Source: Methylobacterium marchantiae (GTDB lineage Bacteria; Pseudomonadota; Alphaproteobacteria; Rhizobiales; Beijerinckiaceae). From it: a DNA stretch of 64,000 bases. Position numbers and translations under genes: made by a program. The stretch is taken from NCBI RefSeq assembly GCF_022179405.1, contig NZ_BPQT01000033.1, positions 62,001 through 126,000 on the forward strand. Direction: 5' to 3'. Of this stretch, positions 54,769 to 63,930 are shown one piece after another. The notes under the pieces were generated by a model, which made no database searches, was not told where the DNA came from, and was given only the letters and a program-made list of their open reading frames with translations. The number at the start of each line of letters is the position of its first letter. Within the stretch, counting starts at the first letter, position 1.

Positions 54769-55184
54769 CACCATCCCCCGTGGCGCACGACGAACACCGT
54801 CGCGGCGGCGGTGACCATGAAGGTCGCCACGGCGGCGATGGAGCGGGGCGACAATCGGGCGAGGCCACAGACGCCGTGGCCGCTGGTGCATCCCGCGCCC
54901 ATGCGGGTTCCGTAGCCGACGAGGAGACCGCCGAGGACGACGAGTGTCCAGGGCGCGTCGAGCTGGACGACGGGCCAGGCGCCGAAAGCGAGGCGGAACA
55001 GGACCGGTCCGAGGAGCAGGCCGGCGAGGAAGGTCCATCGCCACGGCGTGTCACGGCTCACCGGAAGCATCGCCCCGGCGGCGATACCGCTGATGCCGGC
55101 GATGCGACCGTTGAGAATGAGCAGCAGGGCGGCGGAGGCCCCGATCAGGACGCCACCCGCAAGGGCCGACAGGAAGACGATCAT
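54768..55184 (-). CDS. YeeE/YedE family sulfur-transport membrane protein, first subunit
   Basis: A 138-residue membrane protein with four or five helices (FLSALAGGVLIGASAALLLI, TFLAGLLLGPVLFRLAFG, TLVVLGGLLVGYGTRMG, SIAAVATFMVTAAATVFVV). It has the signature GTRMGAGCTSGHGVCGLARL, whose Cys residues are thought to relay thiosulfate or sulfur in YeeE. The gene is coupled to the DUF6691 gene by a one-base overlap. No ArsR/BigR-type regulator or rhodanese is adjacent. Its place beside a cysteine desulfurase compartment suggests sulfur exchange, but this is inferred. Confidence 0.88.
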   Translation of the reverse strand: MIVFLSALAGGVLIGASAALLLILNGRIAGISGIAAGAMLPVSRDTPWRWTFLAGLLLGPVLFRLAFGAWPVVQLDAPWTLVVLGGLLVGYGTRMGAGCTSGHGVCGLARLSPRSIAAVATFMVTAAATVFVVRHGGW

Positions 55185-55448
55185 TCAGCGACTCCGGCTC
55201 CTCCGGACGGGACCACCCGGAACGAACACACCACGGCCGCCGAGCACGGACGACCGTGTCGAACCCGTTGTCATGAACTGGAAAACCCGACGGGGGCGGT
55301 GGTCCGCCCACCCGCCGAGAGGTCGAATGTCGGAGCGTATCTGTCAATACGAATCGCCCGATCACGCAGGCATTCGTTCAGCAGGCTCCAGAACGTGGAA
55401 CCGGTGACCACTTTATCGGAGGGCGCGGAACGCGAGCGACCCGGCTCG

Positions 55449-55832
55449 TCAGAACATTCCATTGGGATTGGCGGACGCGTCGGGCAGGACCTGCAGCACG
55501 TCCCAGTGCTCCACGATCTTGCCGGCGTCGTCGAGCCGGAAGATGTCCATGGCGGCATAATCGTGGTTGCCCGGCCAGTGCTGCAGACAATGCAGCACGA
55601 CGAGGTCGCCCTCGGCGACCGCGCGCTTCACCTCGACCCGCTTGCCCGGCCATTCGCGCGCCATGCGCTCGAAATAATCGATGAAGCCGTCCTTGCCGGT
55701 CGCCACATGCGGATTGTGCTGGATGTATTCGTCGCCGGCATAAAGCGCGATGGCCTCCCGTGGCCGGCATTCGTCGAACATCAGCCGATAGAAGGCGATC
55801 ACGTTCGCCTTGTTGCGCTCAAGCTCGGTCAT
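55449..55832 (-). CDS. SnoaL-like NTF2-fold protein
   Basis: A 127-residue protein of the NTF2/SnoaL-like superfamily. Recognisable parts are [40 protein letters not shown] and [20 protein letters not shown], with the His in QHNP and Asp/His in EHWDVLQ lining the cone-shaped pocket of such proteins. Substrates vary widely in the family. It lies about 100 bp downstream of the FAD/Fe-S dehydrogenase gene on the same strand. Confidence 0.85.
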   Translation of the reverse strand: MTELERNKANVIAFYRLMFDECRPREAIALYAGDEYIQHNPHVATGKDGFIDYFERMAREWPGKRVEVKRAVAEGDLVVLHCLQHWPGNHDYAAMDIFRLDDAGKIVEHWDVLQVLPDASANPNGMF

Positions 55833-55929
55833 GCTGTCCCCCTGTATGGGTCCGCGAGGATTCCGTTCGAGAAAGCCGGCCCACAGCTCGCGGAAACACC
55901 CCGCACGTCATCGAGGCGAAGACCGGCCA

Positions 55930-58900
55930 TCAGTGACGTCCGGCCGAAGGCGTGATGCCCGGACGCGCCATCGCCTCGTCGAGCACCCGCGCGACGTGGA
56001 GAGCCTCCATTCCGAGCCCGTCATGGATCTGGTGGCGGCAGCTGGTGCCGTCGGCCACCACGAGGTCGTCGGGGCCGGCCTTGCGCAGGGCCGGGAACAG
56101 CGAGAGTTCGGCCATGGCCAGCGAGACGTCGATGGTCTCGGCGCCGTAGCCGAAGACGCCCGCCATGCCGCAACAACTCGATTCGATCACCCGCACATCC
56201 AGCCCCGGAACGGCGCGCAGGACCGTCTCCACCGCGCCCATGGCGGCGAAGGCCTTCTGGTGGCAATGGCCGTGCAGGTGCGCGACCCGTCCGTGCTGAT
56301 CGGCCAGTGGCAGGGTGATCCGCCCGGCATCGAGATCGACCGCCAGCAATTCCTCGAACAGCAGGCTCGCCTTACTCAATTCACCCGCCTCAGGGCCGGG
56401 AAGCAGGGACGCGAACTCGTCGCGGAAGGTGAGGAGACAGGAGGGTTCGAGCCCGACGATCCGCGCCCCGGCCCGGATGTAGGGCAGCAGCGTGGTGAGG
56501 GTGCGACGCGCCTCCTCGCGTGCCCGGTCGGTCTGTCCGGAGGCGAGGTAGGTGCGCCCGCAGCAGAGCGGACGCCGGCCGCGGCTGGGGAAGACGCGGT
56601 GCAGGCGGTAACCGGCCGCTTCCAGCACGCGCTCGGCCGCTTCGAGGTTCTCGCGCTCGAAGGCGCGGTTGAACGTGTCGCCGAACAGGACGACGTCGCG
56701 GAAATCCCCGGTCACGTCGCCGGGATGGGCCGGCTCGCCCTGCTCGACCCAAGGCCTGCGCCAGCGTGGCAGGCTGCGCCGCGCCGAGAGGCCGGCGACC
56801 CGCTCGGACAGGCGCGCCAGGGCCGGCACCCGGTCGCGCAGGTTGAGGAGCGGCGCCAGCCACGCCGCCGTGCCGGCATAGAGCGGCAGCGCCGCCACCA
56901 GCCGCTCCTTCAGCGGCAGGCCGTGGCGGGCGTGGTAGTGATGCAGGAACTCGACCTTCATCTTCGCCATGTCGATGCCGGTGGGGCATTCGCGGCGGCA
57001 GGCCTTGCACGAGACGCAGAGATCCAGCGTCCGCTTCATCTCGTGGCTGGTGAAGGCATTCGCCCCGAGCTGGCCCGATATCGCCAGCCGCAGGCTGTTC
57101 GCCCGGCCGCGGGTGAGGTGCTGCTCGTCTTTCGTGGCCCGGTAGGACGGGCACATCGCCCCGCCGGCGAGCTTCCGGCAGGTGCCGTTGTTGTTGCACA
57201 TCTCGACGGCGCCGCCGAAGCCGCCCCATTCCGACCAGTCGAGGGCCGCCTTCACCGGCTGGCTCACGGCATAGCCCGGCTGGAACCGCATCAGCGACCG
57301 GTCGTCCATCCGCAGCGGCCGCACGATCTTGCCGGGGTTGAGCCGGTTCTCCGGGTCGAACCCGACCTTTACCTGTTCGAAGGCGCGGGTCAGGCGCTCC
57401 CCGAACATCGGCGCGATGTATTCCGAGCGCGAGATGCCGTCGCCGTGCTCGCCCGAATACGAGCCCTTGAAGCGACGCACCTGCTCGCTCGCCGCCTCCG
57501 CGATGGCACGCATCTTGGCCACGTCGCCGCCCTGCTTCATGTCGAGGATCGGGCGGACATGCAGACAGCCGACGGAGGCATGGGCGTACCAGGTGCCGCG
57601 CGTGCCGTGCTTCGTGAACACCTCCGTCACCGCGTCGGTGTAATCGGCGAGATGCTCCAGCGGCACCGCGCAATCCTCGATGAAGGAGACGGGCTTGGCG
57701 TCGCCCTTCATCGACATCATGATGTTGAGGCAGGCCTCGCGCACTTCCCAGACCGATTTCTGGCGTACCGGTTGCGGCACCTCCACGACGGCATCCACAT
57801 GGCCGTGATCGGCCATGCAGGCGTCGAGGCGCTTCAGGTCGCGCATCAGCGCGTCCCGGTCGTCGCCGGCGAATTCCACCAGGAGCAGGCAGTTCGGCGT
57901 GCCGCGGGTGATGTCGGCCAGCGTCGCCCGGAACAGCGGGATATCGGCGCCGAGCACCAGCACGTTGTTGTCGACGAGTTCCACCGCCACGGGGTCGAGG
58001 TCGACGATCGCCTTCGTGGTCTCCATGGCCGATCGGAACGAAGGGAAATGGCAGACCCCCATCACCCGATGGGCCGGCAGGCGCGAGAGCTTCAGGGTCA
58101 CGCTGGTGGTCGCCGCCAGCGTCCCCTCCGAGCCGATGAGGAGATGGGCGAGGTTCGGCCGCGCCTCGATCAGCGCGTCGAGATTGTAGCCCCCGACCCG
58201 GCGCTGCACCCGTGGGTACATCCGCAGGATTTCGTCCCGCTCGGATTCGGCCAGCGCCCGCATGGCGGCGGCGAGGTCGCCGGCCCGCCGCGAGCCGACC
58301 ACGCCCGTCGCCTCGTTGCCGGTGAGGCCGAAGCCGAAGGGCTCGCCGTCGTGGAACAGCGCCTCCAGACTCAGGACGTTGTCGCTCATCTTGCCGAAGC
58401 GCAGGGAGCGCGCGCCGCAGGAATTGTTGCCGGCCATGCCGCCGATGGTGCAGCGGGTGGCGGTGGAGGGCTCGACGGGGAAGAACCAGCCATCGGCCTT
58501 CACGCGGGTATTGAGCCGTTCCAGCACCATGCCGGGCTCCACCGTGATCGTTCCGGCTTGCGGGTCGTAGGCGATGATCCCGTTGAAATGGCGCGAGCAA
58601 TCGACCACGAGGCCGCGCCCGATGGGTTGGCCGTTCTGCGAAGTACCGCCGCCGCGCATGATGACCGGCACGTCGTGCTCGGCCGCGATCTCGAGGGTCG
58701 CGGCGATGTCGGCGGCATTGCGGGGCAGGACCACGCCCGCCGGCATGATCTGGTAGATCGAGGCGTCGTTGGCGTAGCGCCCGCGGGTGAAGGCATCGAA
58801 CCGTGCCTCACCGCGCAAGGCCTCGGCGAGGCGCCGCGGAAGGCCGGCCCCCTGGCGGTTGGCGGCGCGGGGGCTGACCGGATTCGCGCCGATCGCGGGC

Positions 58901-58953
58901 GAAGCGATGGGCTGCGGGCCGGTGGCAGGCTCAGCCGTGGCGGTCATGTCCAT
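55930..58953 (-). CDS. FAD-linked 2-hydroxyacid dehydrogenase with Fe-S and CCG domains (YdiJ-like)
   Basis: A 1007-residue fusion of a FAD-binding type-4 dehydrogenase and a Fe-S protein. N-terminal FAD motifs are VPVIMRGGGTSQNGQPIGRG and GGMAGNNSCGARSLRFGKMS. The middle carries GTWYAHASVGCLHVRPIL and SYSGEHGDGISRSEY. An iron-sulfur segment has CNNNGTCRK and CVSCKACRRECPTGIDM. Two C-terminal CCG motifs (RPLCCGRTYLA, SSCCGMAGVFG) are present. The arrangement fits YdiJ/GlcD-GlcF-type enzymes that oxidise D-2-hydroxyacids (2-hydroxyglutarate, lactate, glycolate). ATGs at 58953 and 58947 are both possible. The gene is divergent from the threonine aldolase-like gene. Confidence 0.9.
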   Translation of the reverse strand: MDMTATAEPATGPQPIASPAIGANPVSPRAANRQGAGLPRRLAEALRGEARFDAFTRGRYANDASIYQIMPAGVVLPRNAADIAATLEIAAEHDVPVIMRGGGTSQNGQPIGRGLVVDCSRHFNGIIAYDPQAGTITVEPGMVLERLNTRVKADGWFFPVEPSTATRCTIGGMAGNNSCGARSLRFGKMSDNVLSLEALFHDGEPFGFGLTGNEATGVVGSRRAGDLAAAMRALAESERDEILRMYPRVQRRVGGYNLDALIEARPNLAHLLIGSEGTLAATTSVTLKLSRLPAHRVMGVCHFPSFRSAMETTKAIVDLDPVAVELVDNNVLVLGADIPLFRATLADITRGTPNCLLLVEFAGDDRDALMRDLKRLDACMADHGHVDAVVEVPQPVRQKSVWEVREACLNIMMSMKGDAKPVSFIEDCAVPLEHLADYTDAVTEVFTKHGTRGTWYAHASVGCLHVRPILDMKQGGDVAKMRAIAEAASEQVRRFKGSYSGEHGDGISRSEYIAPMFGERLTRAFEQVKVGFDPENRLNPGKIVRPLRMDDRSLMRFQPGYAVSQPVKAALDWSEWGGFGGAVEMCNNNGTCRKLAGGAMCPSYRATKDEQHLTRGRANSLRLAISGQLGANAFTSHEMKRTLDLCVSCKACRRECPTGIDMAKMKVEFLHHYHARHGLPLKERLVAALPLYAGTAAWLAPLLNLRDRVPALARLSERVAGLSARRSLPRWRRPWVEQGEPAHPGDVTGDFRDVVLFGDTFNRAFERENLEAAERVLEAAGYRLHRVFPSRGRRPLCCGRTYLASGQTDRAREEARRTLTTLLPYIRAGARIVGLEPSCLLTFRDEFASLLPGPEAGELSKASLLFEELLAVDLDAGRITLPLADQHGRVAHLHGHCHQKAFAAMGAVETVLRAVPGLDVRVIESSCCGMAGVFGYGAETIDVSLAMAELSLFPALRKAGPDDLVVADGTSCRHQIHDGLGMEALHVARVLDEAMARPGITPSAGRH

Positions 58954-59085
58954 CACCCTCGTGAGGATTGCGTGGGATCGCTCGAACGGGCGGTATCAGC
59001 GGTGTTCGAGCAGCGACGTGGTGGCGTGATCGTGCCGGTGGTCTAAGATGGGCGCGTAGGATTGCATGCAAAACAGGGCATCGGC

Positions 59086-60129
59086 ATGATCGATTTGTAT
59101 AGCGATACGCAGACCCGGCCGACGCCCGGCATGCGCGAGGCCATGGCGCGGGCTGAGGTCGGCGACGAGCAATCGGATTCCGATCCAACGACCCTGGCCC
59201 TGTGCGAGCGGGTGGCGGATCTTCTCGGCGCGGAGGCGGGCGTGTTCATGCCGTCCGGCACAATGTGCAACCTCGTCTCGATCCTGGTCCAGACGAGGCC
59301 CGGAGACGAGATCATCGTCGACGACCAATCCCATATCTACAACACAGAGGCGGCCGGATCGGCCGCGATCGGCGGCGTCTCGGTGAAGGCCCTGGCGACG
59401 CCGGCCGGCCTCTACACGCCGGAGGCGTTCGAGGCGGCGATCCGCCCTCCCGCCCGCACGGCACCGCGCTCGGCCCTGGTCTCGGTGGAGCAGACCACGA
59501 GCTTTTCCGGAGGCTCGGTCTGGGCTCTCGAGCACATGCGCCGCATCCGCAACATCGCCCATGACAGAGGCCTCAAGGCGCATATCGACGGCGCGCGCCT
59601 GCTCAACGCGGTGGCCGCCACCGACATCTCCGCCAGGGACTACGCCAAAGGCTTCGACAGCGTCTGGATCGATCTGAGCAAGGGCCTCGGCTGCCCGGTC
59701 GGCGCGGTGCTCTGCGGCAGCCGGGACTTCGTCGTCGAGGCCTGGCGCTGGAAGTACCGGCTCGGCGGAGCCATGCGGCAGTCGGGCATCCTCGCCGCGG
59801 CCGGGCTCTACGCTCTCGATCACCATGTGGATCAGCTGGAACTCGACAACGCCAATGCCGGAGAGTTGAAGGCCCGCATCGCCGGCGCCCCCGGTCTCTC
59901 CATCGCGCCCGATGTGGCCCAATCCAACATCCTGTGCTTCTCGGTGGAGCCGCTGGGCGTCACCGCGACTACTTTCGCCGAGGCGTGTCTCGCCGAAGGC
60001 GTGCGCATCCGCGCCATCGGCCCCCACCAGATCCGTGCGACGACCCATCTCGACGTCGATCGAGCCGGCATCCTGCAAGCAGCGGCGGTGATCCGGGCGC
60101 AGGCCGCACGTTTCCACGCGGCGCGCTGA
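59086..60129 (+). CDS. Low-specificity threonine aldolase-like PLP enzyme
   Basis: A 347-residue fold-type I PLP enzyme of the beta-eliminating lyase family. It has IDLYSDTQTRPTPGMREAMA, GVFMPSGTMCNLVSI, HIDGARLLNA, and the PLP Lys in DSVWIDLSKGLGCPVG. Such enzymes cleave threonine and other beta-hydroxy amino acids to glycine and an aldehyde. The ATG at 59086 gives the usual N-terminus; eight upstream codons are open. It is divergent from the FAD/Fe-S dehydrogenase and convergent with the GntR regulator. Confidence 0.9.
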   Translation: MIDLYSDTQTRPTPGMREAMARAEVGDEQSDSDPTTLALCERVADLLGAEAGVFMPSGTMCNLVSILVQTRPGDEIIVDDQSHIYNTEAAGSAAIGGVSVKALATPAGLYTPEAFEAAIRPPARTAPRSALVSVEQTTSFSGGSVWALEHMRRIRNIAHDRGLKAHIDGARLLNAVAATDISARDYAKGFDSVWIDLSKGLGCPVGAVLCGSRDFVVEAWRWKYRLGGAMRQSGILAAAGLYALDHHVDQLELDNANAGELKARIAGAPGLSIAPDVAQSNILCFSVEPLGVTATTFAEACLAEGVRIRAIGPHQIRATTHLDVDRAGILQAAAVIRAQAARFHAAR

Positions 60130-60207
60130 GCCGCGATGACGATCAGCGCCCAGCGGCGAGACGGCGTATGATGGTGAGACCTCGACCGTGACGGACATGG
60201 CACCCCG

Positions 60208-60966
60208 TCACGATGCGGTGTCTTCGGTGTCCGGCGGCGGAGCCGTCTCCCGCCCCGCGGCCGCGCGGCGCTTGTTGCGCAGGTGCCTGAACAGGATGTC
60301 GCTGAGGTCGTTGCCGGCGCGCCGGCGCAGCGCATCGAGGATTTCCTCGTGTTCGCGCATCGCCTCGCCCCAGCGATCGCGGTTCTCGTCGAGATTGGCC
60401 GAGTAGCGAACACGACGCAGGCGCCCGGCGAAGTTGGCGTAGCTGGTCCGCAGCGGCTCGTTATCGGCCGCCTGAACGATCCGGTCGTGGATCGCCTGAT
60501 TGCACGCGAAATAGCCGTGCAGGTCGCGCCGCATGTAGCAGCCATACATCTCGTGGTGCAGGCGCTCGATCTCGGCAAAGGCGGCGGGCGTGATCTTCTC
60601 GCAGGCGAGGCGTCCGGCCAAAGCTTCGAGCCCGCCCATCACGTCGAACAGGTCGACCAGCTCATGGCCGTCGAGCTGGCGCACCCGCGCGCCCCGGTTC
60701 GGCAGCAGCTCGATCAGCCCCTCCGAGGCGAGCACCTTCAGCGCCTCGCGCAGGGGCGTCCGCGAGATTCCGAAGCGCTCGCACAGGATCCGCTCCGGGA
60801 CCCGGGCGCCCGGCGCCAGGTTCCCCTCGACGATGTAGTCCCGAAGGCGGGTGAGAAGCTCGCCGTGGAGAGATCTGGCCAGGGACTGGATTGGAGGAAG
60901 ACGCGCGCCGTCGTTGGCCGCGGAACCGGCATCTGCATCGGGTTCGGAGACGGGATCAAGCACCAT
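60208..60966 (-). CDS. GntR family (FCD-type) transcriptional regulator
   Basis: A 252-residue FadR-subfamily regulator. The winged-helix part has LLTRLRDYIVEGNLAPGARV, ERFGISRTPLREALKVLASE and GLIELLPNRGARVRQ. The FCD effector domain has FDVMGGLEALAGRLACE, FACNQAIHDRIVQAADN and EHEEILDALRRR, with the His/Asp metal-type positions. The N-terminal 25 residues are acidic and variable. It is divergent from the aminotransferase-MFS genes and probably controls them. Confidence 0.9.
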   Translation of the reverse strand: MVLDPVSEPDADAGSAANDGARLPPIQSLARSLHGELLTRLRDYIVEGNLAPGARVPERILCERFGISRTPLREALKVLASEGLIELLPNRGARVRQLDGHELVDLFDVMGGLEALAGRLACEKITPAAFAEIERLHHEMYGCYMRRDLHGYFACNQAIHDRIVQAADNEPLRTSYANFAGRLRRVRYSANLDENRDRWGEAMREHEEILDALRRRAGNDLSDILFRHLRNKRRAAAGRETAPPPDTEDTAS

Positions 60967-61020
60967 AATGCGGACTTACCAGCCGAAAGCGCGAAGGTCG
61001 AGGATCAATGTCCGCATAAT
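60965..61020. promoter_or_regulatory. Candidate GntR operator pair
   Basis: ATAATGCGGAC (60965-60975) and GTCCGCATAAT (61010-61020) form a spaced inverted repeat with one mismatch between arms, inside the GntR-aminotransferase divergent region and overlapping the GntR gene start. FadR-type regulators often bind paired sites near their own promoter. Confidence 0.4.
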
Positions 61021-61124
61021 AATGCTTGCTCTCCAAAAAAATGAATGCAATTTTCCGCCGCATCGCGCCTCAAACGTCGATCTCGGGGCGACGCTCCCCT
61101 CGACCGGCCATCGCGGAGACATCG

Positions 61125-62300
61125 ATGACGACACGGACCGGACGCCACTTCCTGCACATTCCGGGCCCCAGCCCGGTGCCCGAGCGTGTTCTGCGCGCCA
61201 TGGACCTGCCGGTGATCGACCATCGCGGGCCAGACTTCGCCGGACTCGGCAAGGCGGTGCTGGAGGGGGCCCAGGCGATTTTCCAGACCCGTTCGCCGGT
61301 CATCATTTATCCGGGCTCCGGCACCGGGGCCTGGGAATCGGCCATCGTCAACACGCTGTCGGCCGGCGACCGGGTGCTGATGTTCGAGACCGGCCATTTC
61401 GCCACCCTGTGGCGGCAGATGGCGGCGCGCTGGGGGATCGAGGTCGAGTTCGTGCCCGGCGACTGGCGCCGCGGCGTCGATCCGGCACGGGTCGAAGCGA
61501 TCCTCTCCGAGGACCGTTCCAAGTCGATCAAGGCCGTGATGGTGGTCCACAACGAGACCTCGACCGGCGCGACGAGCCGGATCGGCGAGATCCGCAAGGC
61601 CATGGATCGGGCGAACCATCCGGCCCTTTTCTTCGTCGATACGATTTCGGGTCTCGGCTCGGCGGAATACGCCCATGACGAATGGGGCGTCGACGTCGCG
61701 GTGAGCTGTTCGCAGAAGGGTCTGATGCTCCCGCCGGGTCTCGGCCTCGTCGCCCTGTCGGACAAGGCACTTGCTGCCTCGAAGACTGCGACGCTGCCGC
61801 GCTCCTACTGGGATTGGGAGGACATGCTTAAGCCGAATGCCGGCGGCTACTTCCCCTATACGCCAGCGACGAACCTTCTCTACGGCCTGCGCGAGGCCAT
61901 CGTCATGCTGATGGAAGAAGGACTGCCCCAGGTCTTCGCCCGCCACCAGCGGCTGGCCGCCGCCACCCGTGCCGCCGTGGAGGGCTGGGGCCTTGAGATC
62001 CTGTGCCAGGAGCCTTCGGAACACTCGCCGGTCCTCACCGCCGTGATGCTGCCCGAAGGCCACGATGCGGACGCCCTGCGCAGGCTCATCCTCGAAAAAT
62101 ACGATCTCTCGCTCGGCACCGGGCTCGCCAAGCTCAGCGGCAAAGTCTTTCGCATCGGCCATCTCGGCGAATGCAACGACCTGACGTTGATGGCCGCCTT
62201 GTCCGGCGTCGAGATGGGCCTCAAGGCCGGAGGCGTGCCCCACACGCGCGGCGGCGTGCTGGCGGCGATGGACGCCCTGCGCTCCGGGCTGGACGACTGA
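61125..62300 (+). CDS. Class V aminotransferase (serine/alanine-glyoxylate aminotransferase-like)
   Basis: A 391-residue PLP enzyme of the AGAT/SgaA type. It has FLHIPGPSPVPERVLRAMDL, IYPGSGTGAWESAIVNTL, VHNETSTGATSRIGEIRK, the PLP Lys in CSQKGLMLPPGLGLVAL, and FRIGHLGECNDLTLMAALSG. These enzymes transfer amino groups to glyoxylate or pyruvate. Methylobacteria use a serine-glyoxylate aminotransferase in the serine cycle; this copy differs in sequence and context and is more likely a catabolic paralogue. GGAG lies 6 bases before the ATG at 61125. It precedes an MFS gene by 128 bp. Confidence 0.87.
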   Translation: MTTRTGRHFLHIPGPSPVPERVLRAMDLPVIDHRGPDFAGLGKAVLEGAQAIFQTRSPVIIYPGSGTGAWESAIVNTLSAGDRVLMFETGHFATLWRQMAARWGIEVEFVPGDWRRGVDPARVEAILSEDRSKSIKAVMVVHNETSTGATSRIGEIRKAMDRANHPALFFVDTISGLGSAEYAHDEWGVDVAVSCSQKGLMLPPGLGLVALSDKALAASKTATLPRSYWDWEDMLKPNAGGYFPYTPATNLLYGLREAIVMLMEEGLPQVFARHQRLAAATRAAVEGWGLEILCQEPSEHSPVLTAVMLPEGHDADALRRLILEKYDLSLGTGLAKLSGKVFRIGHLGECNDLTLMAALSGVEMGLKAGGVPHTRGGVLAAMDALRSGLDD

Positions 62301-62428
62301 GTAGCACATCCCCTTCCCCAGTGCGGGCAGGGGAACGCGTCAGAAACACCAAGCATCCCCGCGTGCCCCCCAGGAAAACCCGGCAATCAGATCGGGCGGG
62401 GTGACACGTTCAACCGGAGGAAACCCCG

Positions 62429-63721
62429 ATGACGCCAGTCAAGAGACGCGTCTCCGCGTCGAACATGGTGCTGTTCCTGCTCTGCCTGATGTATTTCGTC
62501 ACCTATCTCGACAGGGTGAACATCGCCACGGCGGGCGGCGAGATCATGAAGGACCTCGGGCTGTCGAACACGCAGTTCGGCCTGATCCTGTCCGCCTTCG
62601 CCTATCCCTACGCCATCTTCCAAGTCATCGGCGGCTCGGTGGGCGACAAGTTCGGAGCCCGGCGCACCCTCCTCGTCTGTGGACTGATCTGGGCCTCGGC
62701 GACGATCCTCACCGGGTTCGTGGGCGGGCTGGTCAGCCTGTTCCTCGCCCGGGTGCTGCTGGGATTCGGCGAGGGCGCCACCTTCCCCACCGCCACCCGC
62801 GCCATGCAGAACTGGACCGCGCCGGGCCGGCGCGGCTTCGCGCAGGGCATCACCCACGCCTTCGCGCGGCTGGGCAATGCGGTGGCGCCGCCCATCGTCG
62901 CCTTCCTGATCTACCAGGTCGGCTGGCGCTTCGGCTTCGTCATCCTCGGCTTCGCGAGCTTCCTCTGGGTCGTGGTCTGGTACCTGTATTTCCGCGACGA
63001 TCCGAAGGATCACCCCGCCATCACGCAGGAAGAGCTCGCGGTCCTGCCCGAGCCGCGTAAGGTCGGCGCCAAGCAGAACATCCCCTGGGGCCGCCTGACG
63101 AAGCGCATCCTGCCGGTGACGCTGACCTATTTCTGCTACGGCTGGACCCTGTGGCTGTTCCTCGGCTGGCTGCCGAGCTTCTTCAAGCTCAATTACGGCC
63201 TCGACTTGAAGAATTCGGCCCTGTTCGCCTCGGGCGTCTTCTTCGCCGGCGTCGTCGGCGACACGCTGGGCGGCGTGTTCAGCGACCGCATCCTGAAGAA
63301 GACCGGCAACCTCAAGCTCGCCCGGCTCAGCGTGATCGTGACCGGCTTCCTCGGCGCGGCGGCGAGCCTCACGGGCGTGTTCTTCACGCGTGACCTCACC
63401 CTGGTGGCCCTGCTGCTGAGCTCGGGCTTCTTCTTCGCCGAACTCGTCATCGGTCCGATCTGGTCGGTGCCGATGGACATCGCGCCGAAATATTCGGGCA
63501 CGGCGGCCGGCTTGATGAACACCGGTTCGGCGGTAGCGGCGATCATTTCCCCCATCGTGTTCGGGCTCATCGTCGACGCCACGGGAAGCTGGACCCTGCC
63601 CTTCGCCGGCTCCATCGGCCTCTGCCTCCTTGGCGCGGGCCTCGCCTTCACCATGCACCCGGAGCGTCCGTTCGAGGAGGAGCCGGAGGTGCCCCTGGGG
63701 CGGGCGGTGCCGGCGGAGTAG
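62429..63721 (+). CDS. MFS transporter, anion:cation symporter (ACS) type
   Basis: A 430-residue major facilitator with twelve predicted helices. It has MYFVTYLDRVNIATAGGEI, GGSVGDKFGARRTLLVCGLI (the loop 2-3 signature), VLLGFGEGATFPTATRAMQN and MDIAPKYSGTAAGLMNTGSA. These features suit the ACS family, which carries organic anions such as tartrate, phthalate or sugar acids. It follows the aminotransferase and is probably co-regulated with it, so it may import the substrate of the cluster. Confidence 0.87.
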   Translation: MTPVKRRVSASNMVLFLLCLMYFVTYLDRVNIATAGGEIMKDLGLSNTQFGLILSAFAYPYAIFQVIGGSVGDKFGARRTLLVCGLIWASATILTGFVGGLVSLFLARVLLGFGEGATFPTATRAMQNWTAPGRRGFAQGITHAFARLGNAVAPPIVAFLIYQVGWRFGFVILGFASFLWVVVWYLYFRDDPKDHPAITQEELAVLPEPRKVGAKQNIPWGRLTKRILPVTLTYFCYGWTLWLFLGWLPSFFKLNYGLDLKNSALFASGVFFAGVVGDTLGGVFSDRILKKTGNLKLARLSVIVTGFLGAAASLTGVFFTRDLTLVALLLSSGFFFAELVIGPIWSVPMDIAPKYSGTAAGLMNTGSAVAAIISPIVFGLIVDATGSWTLPFAGSIGLCLLGAGLAFTMHPERPFEEEPEVPLGRAVPAE

Positions 63722-63779
63722 CGGGCATTCCCGTTTCCCGACAGGTGAGGCGACGTGCTCGTCGGACACCCACGCGCAG

Positions 63780-63930
63780 CACCCCGTCATCCCGGGGCCG
63801 CGCAGCGGAGCCCGGGATCCAGAAACGCAAGTGGTGCAAGACTTTACACCGTCGGCGGCTCTGGATTGCACGCCGCTGGCGCGCCCCTCCGAGTCCGGGC
63901 TCGCCTGCGGCGCCCCGGATGACGGTGTGG
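63780..63930. repeat. Dispersed imperfect palindromic repeat (RIME-like)
   Basis: Left part CACCCCGTCATCCCGGGG to GGATCCAGA (63780-63823) and right part CTCTGGATT to CCCCGGATGACGGTGTGG (63859-63930) are imperfect reverse complements with an extra segment in the right arm. This sequence type, with CGTCATCCCGGG ends, is common in the intergenic DNA of Hyphomicrobiales. Copy number cannot be counted here. Confidence 0.6.

Noticed and set aside
55810-59046. 1078-codon open frame antisense to the FAD/Fe-S dehydrogenase
   Set aside because: Arg/His/Gly-rich with no domain; the minus strand carries the real gene.
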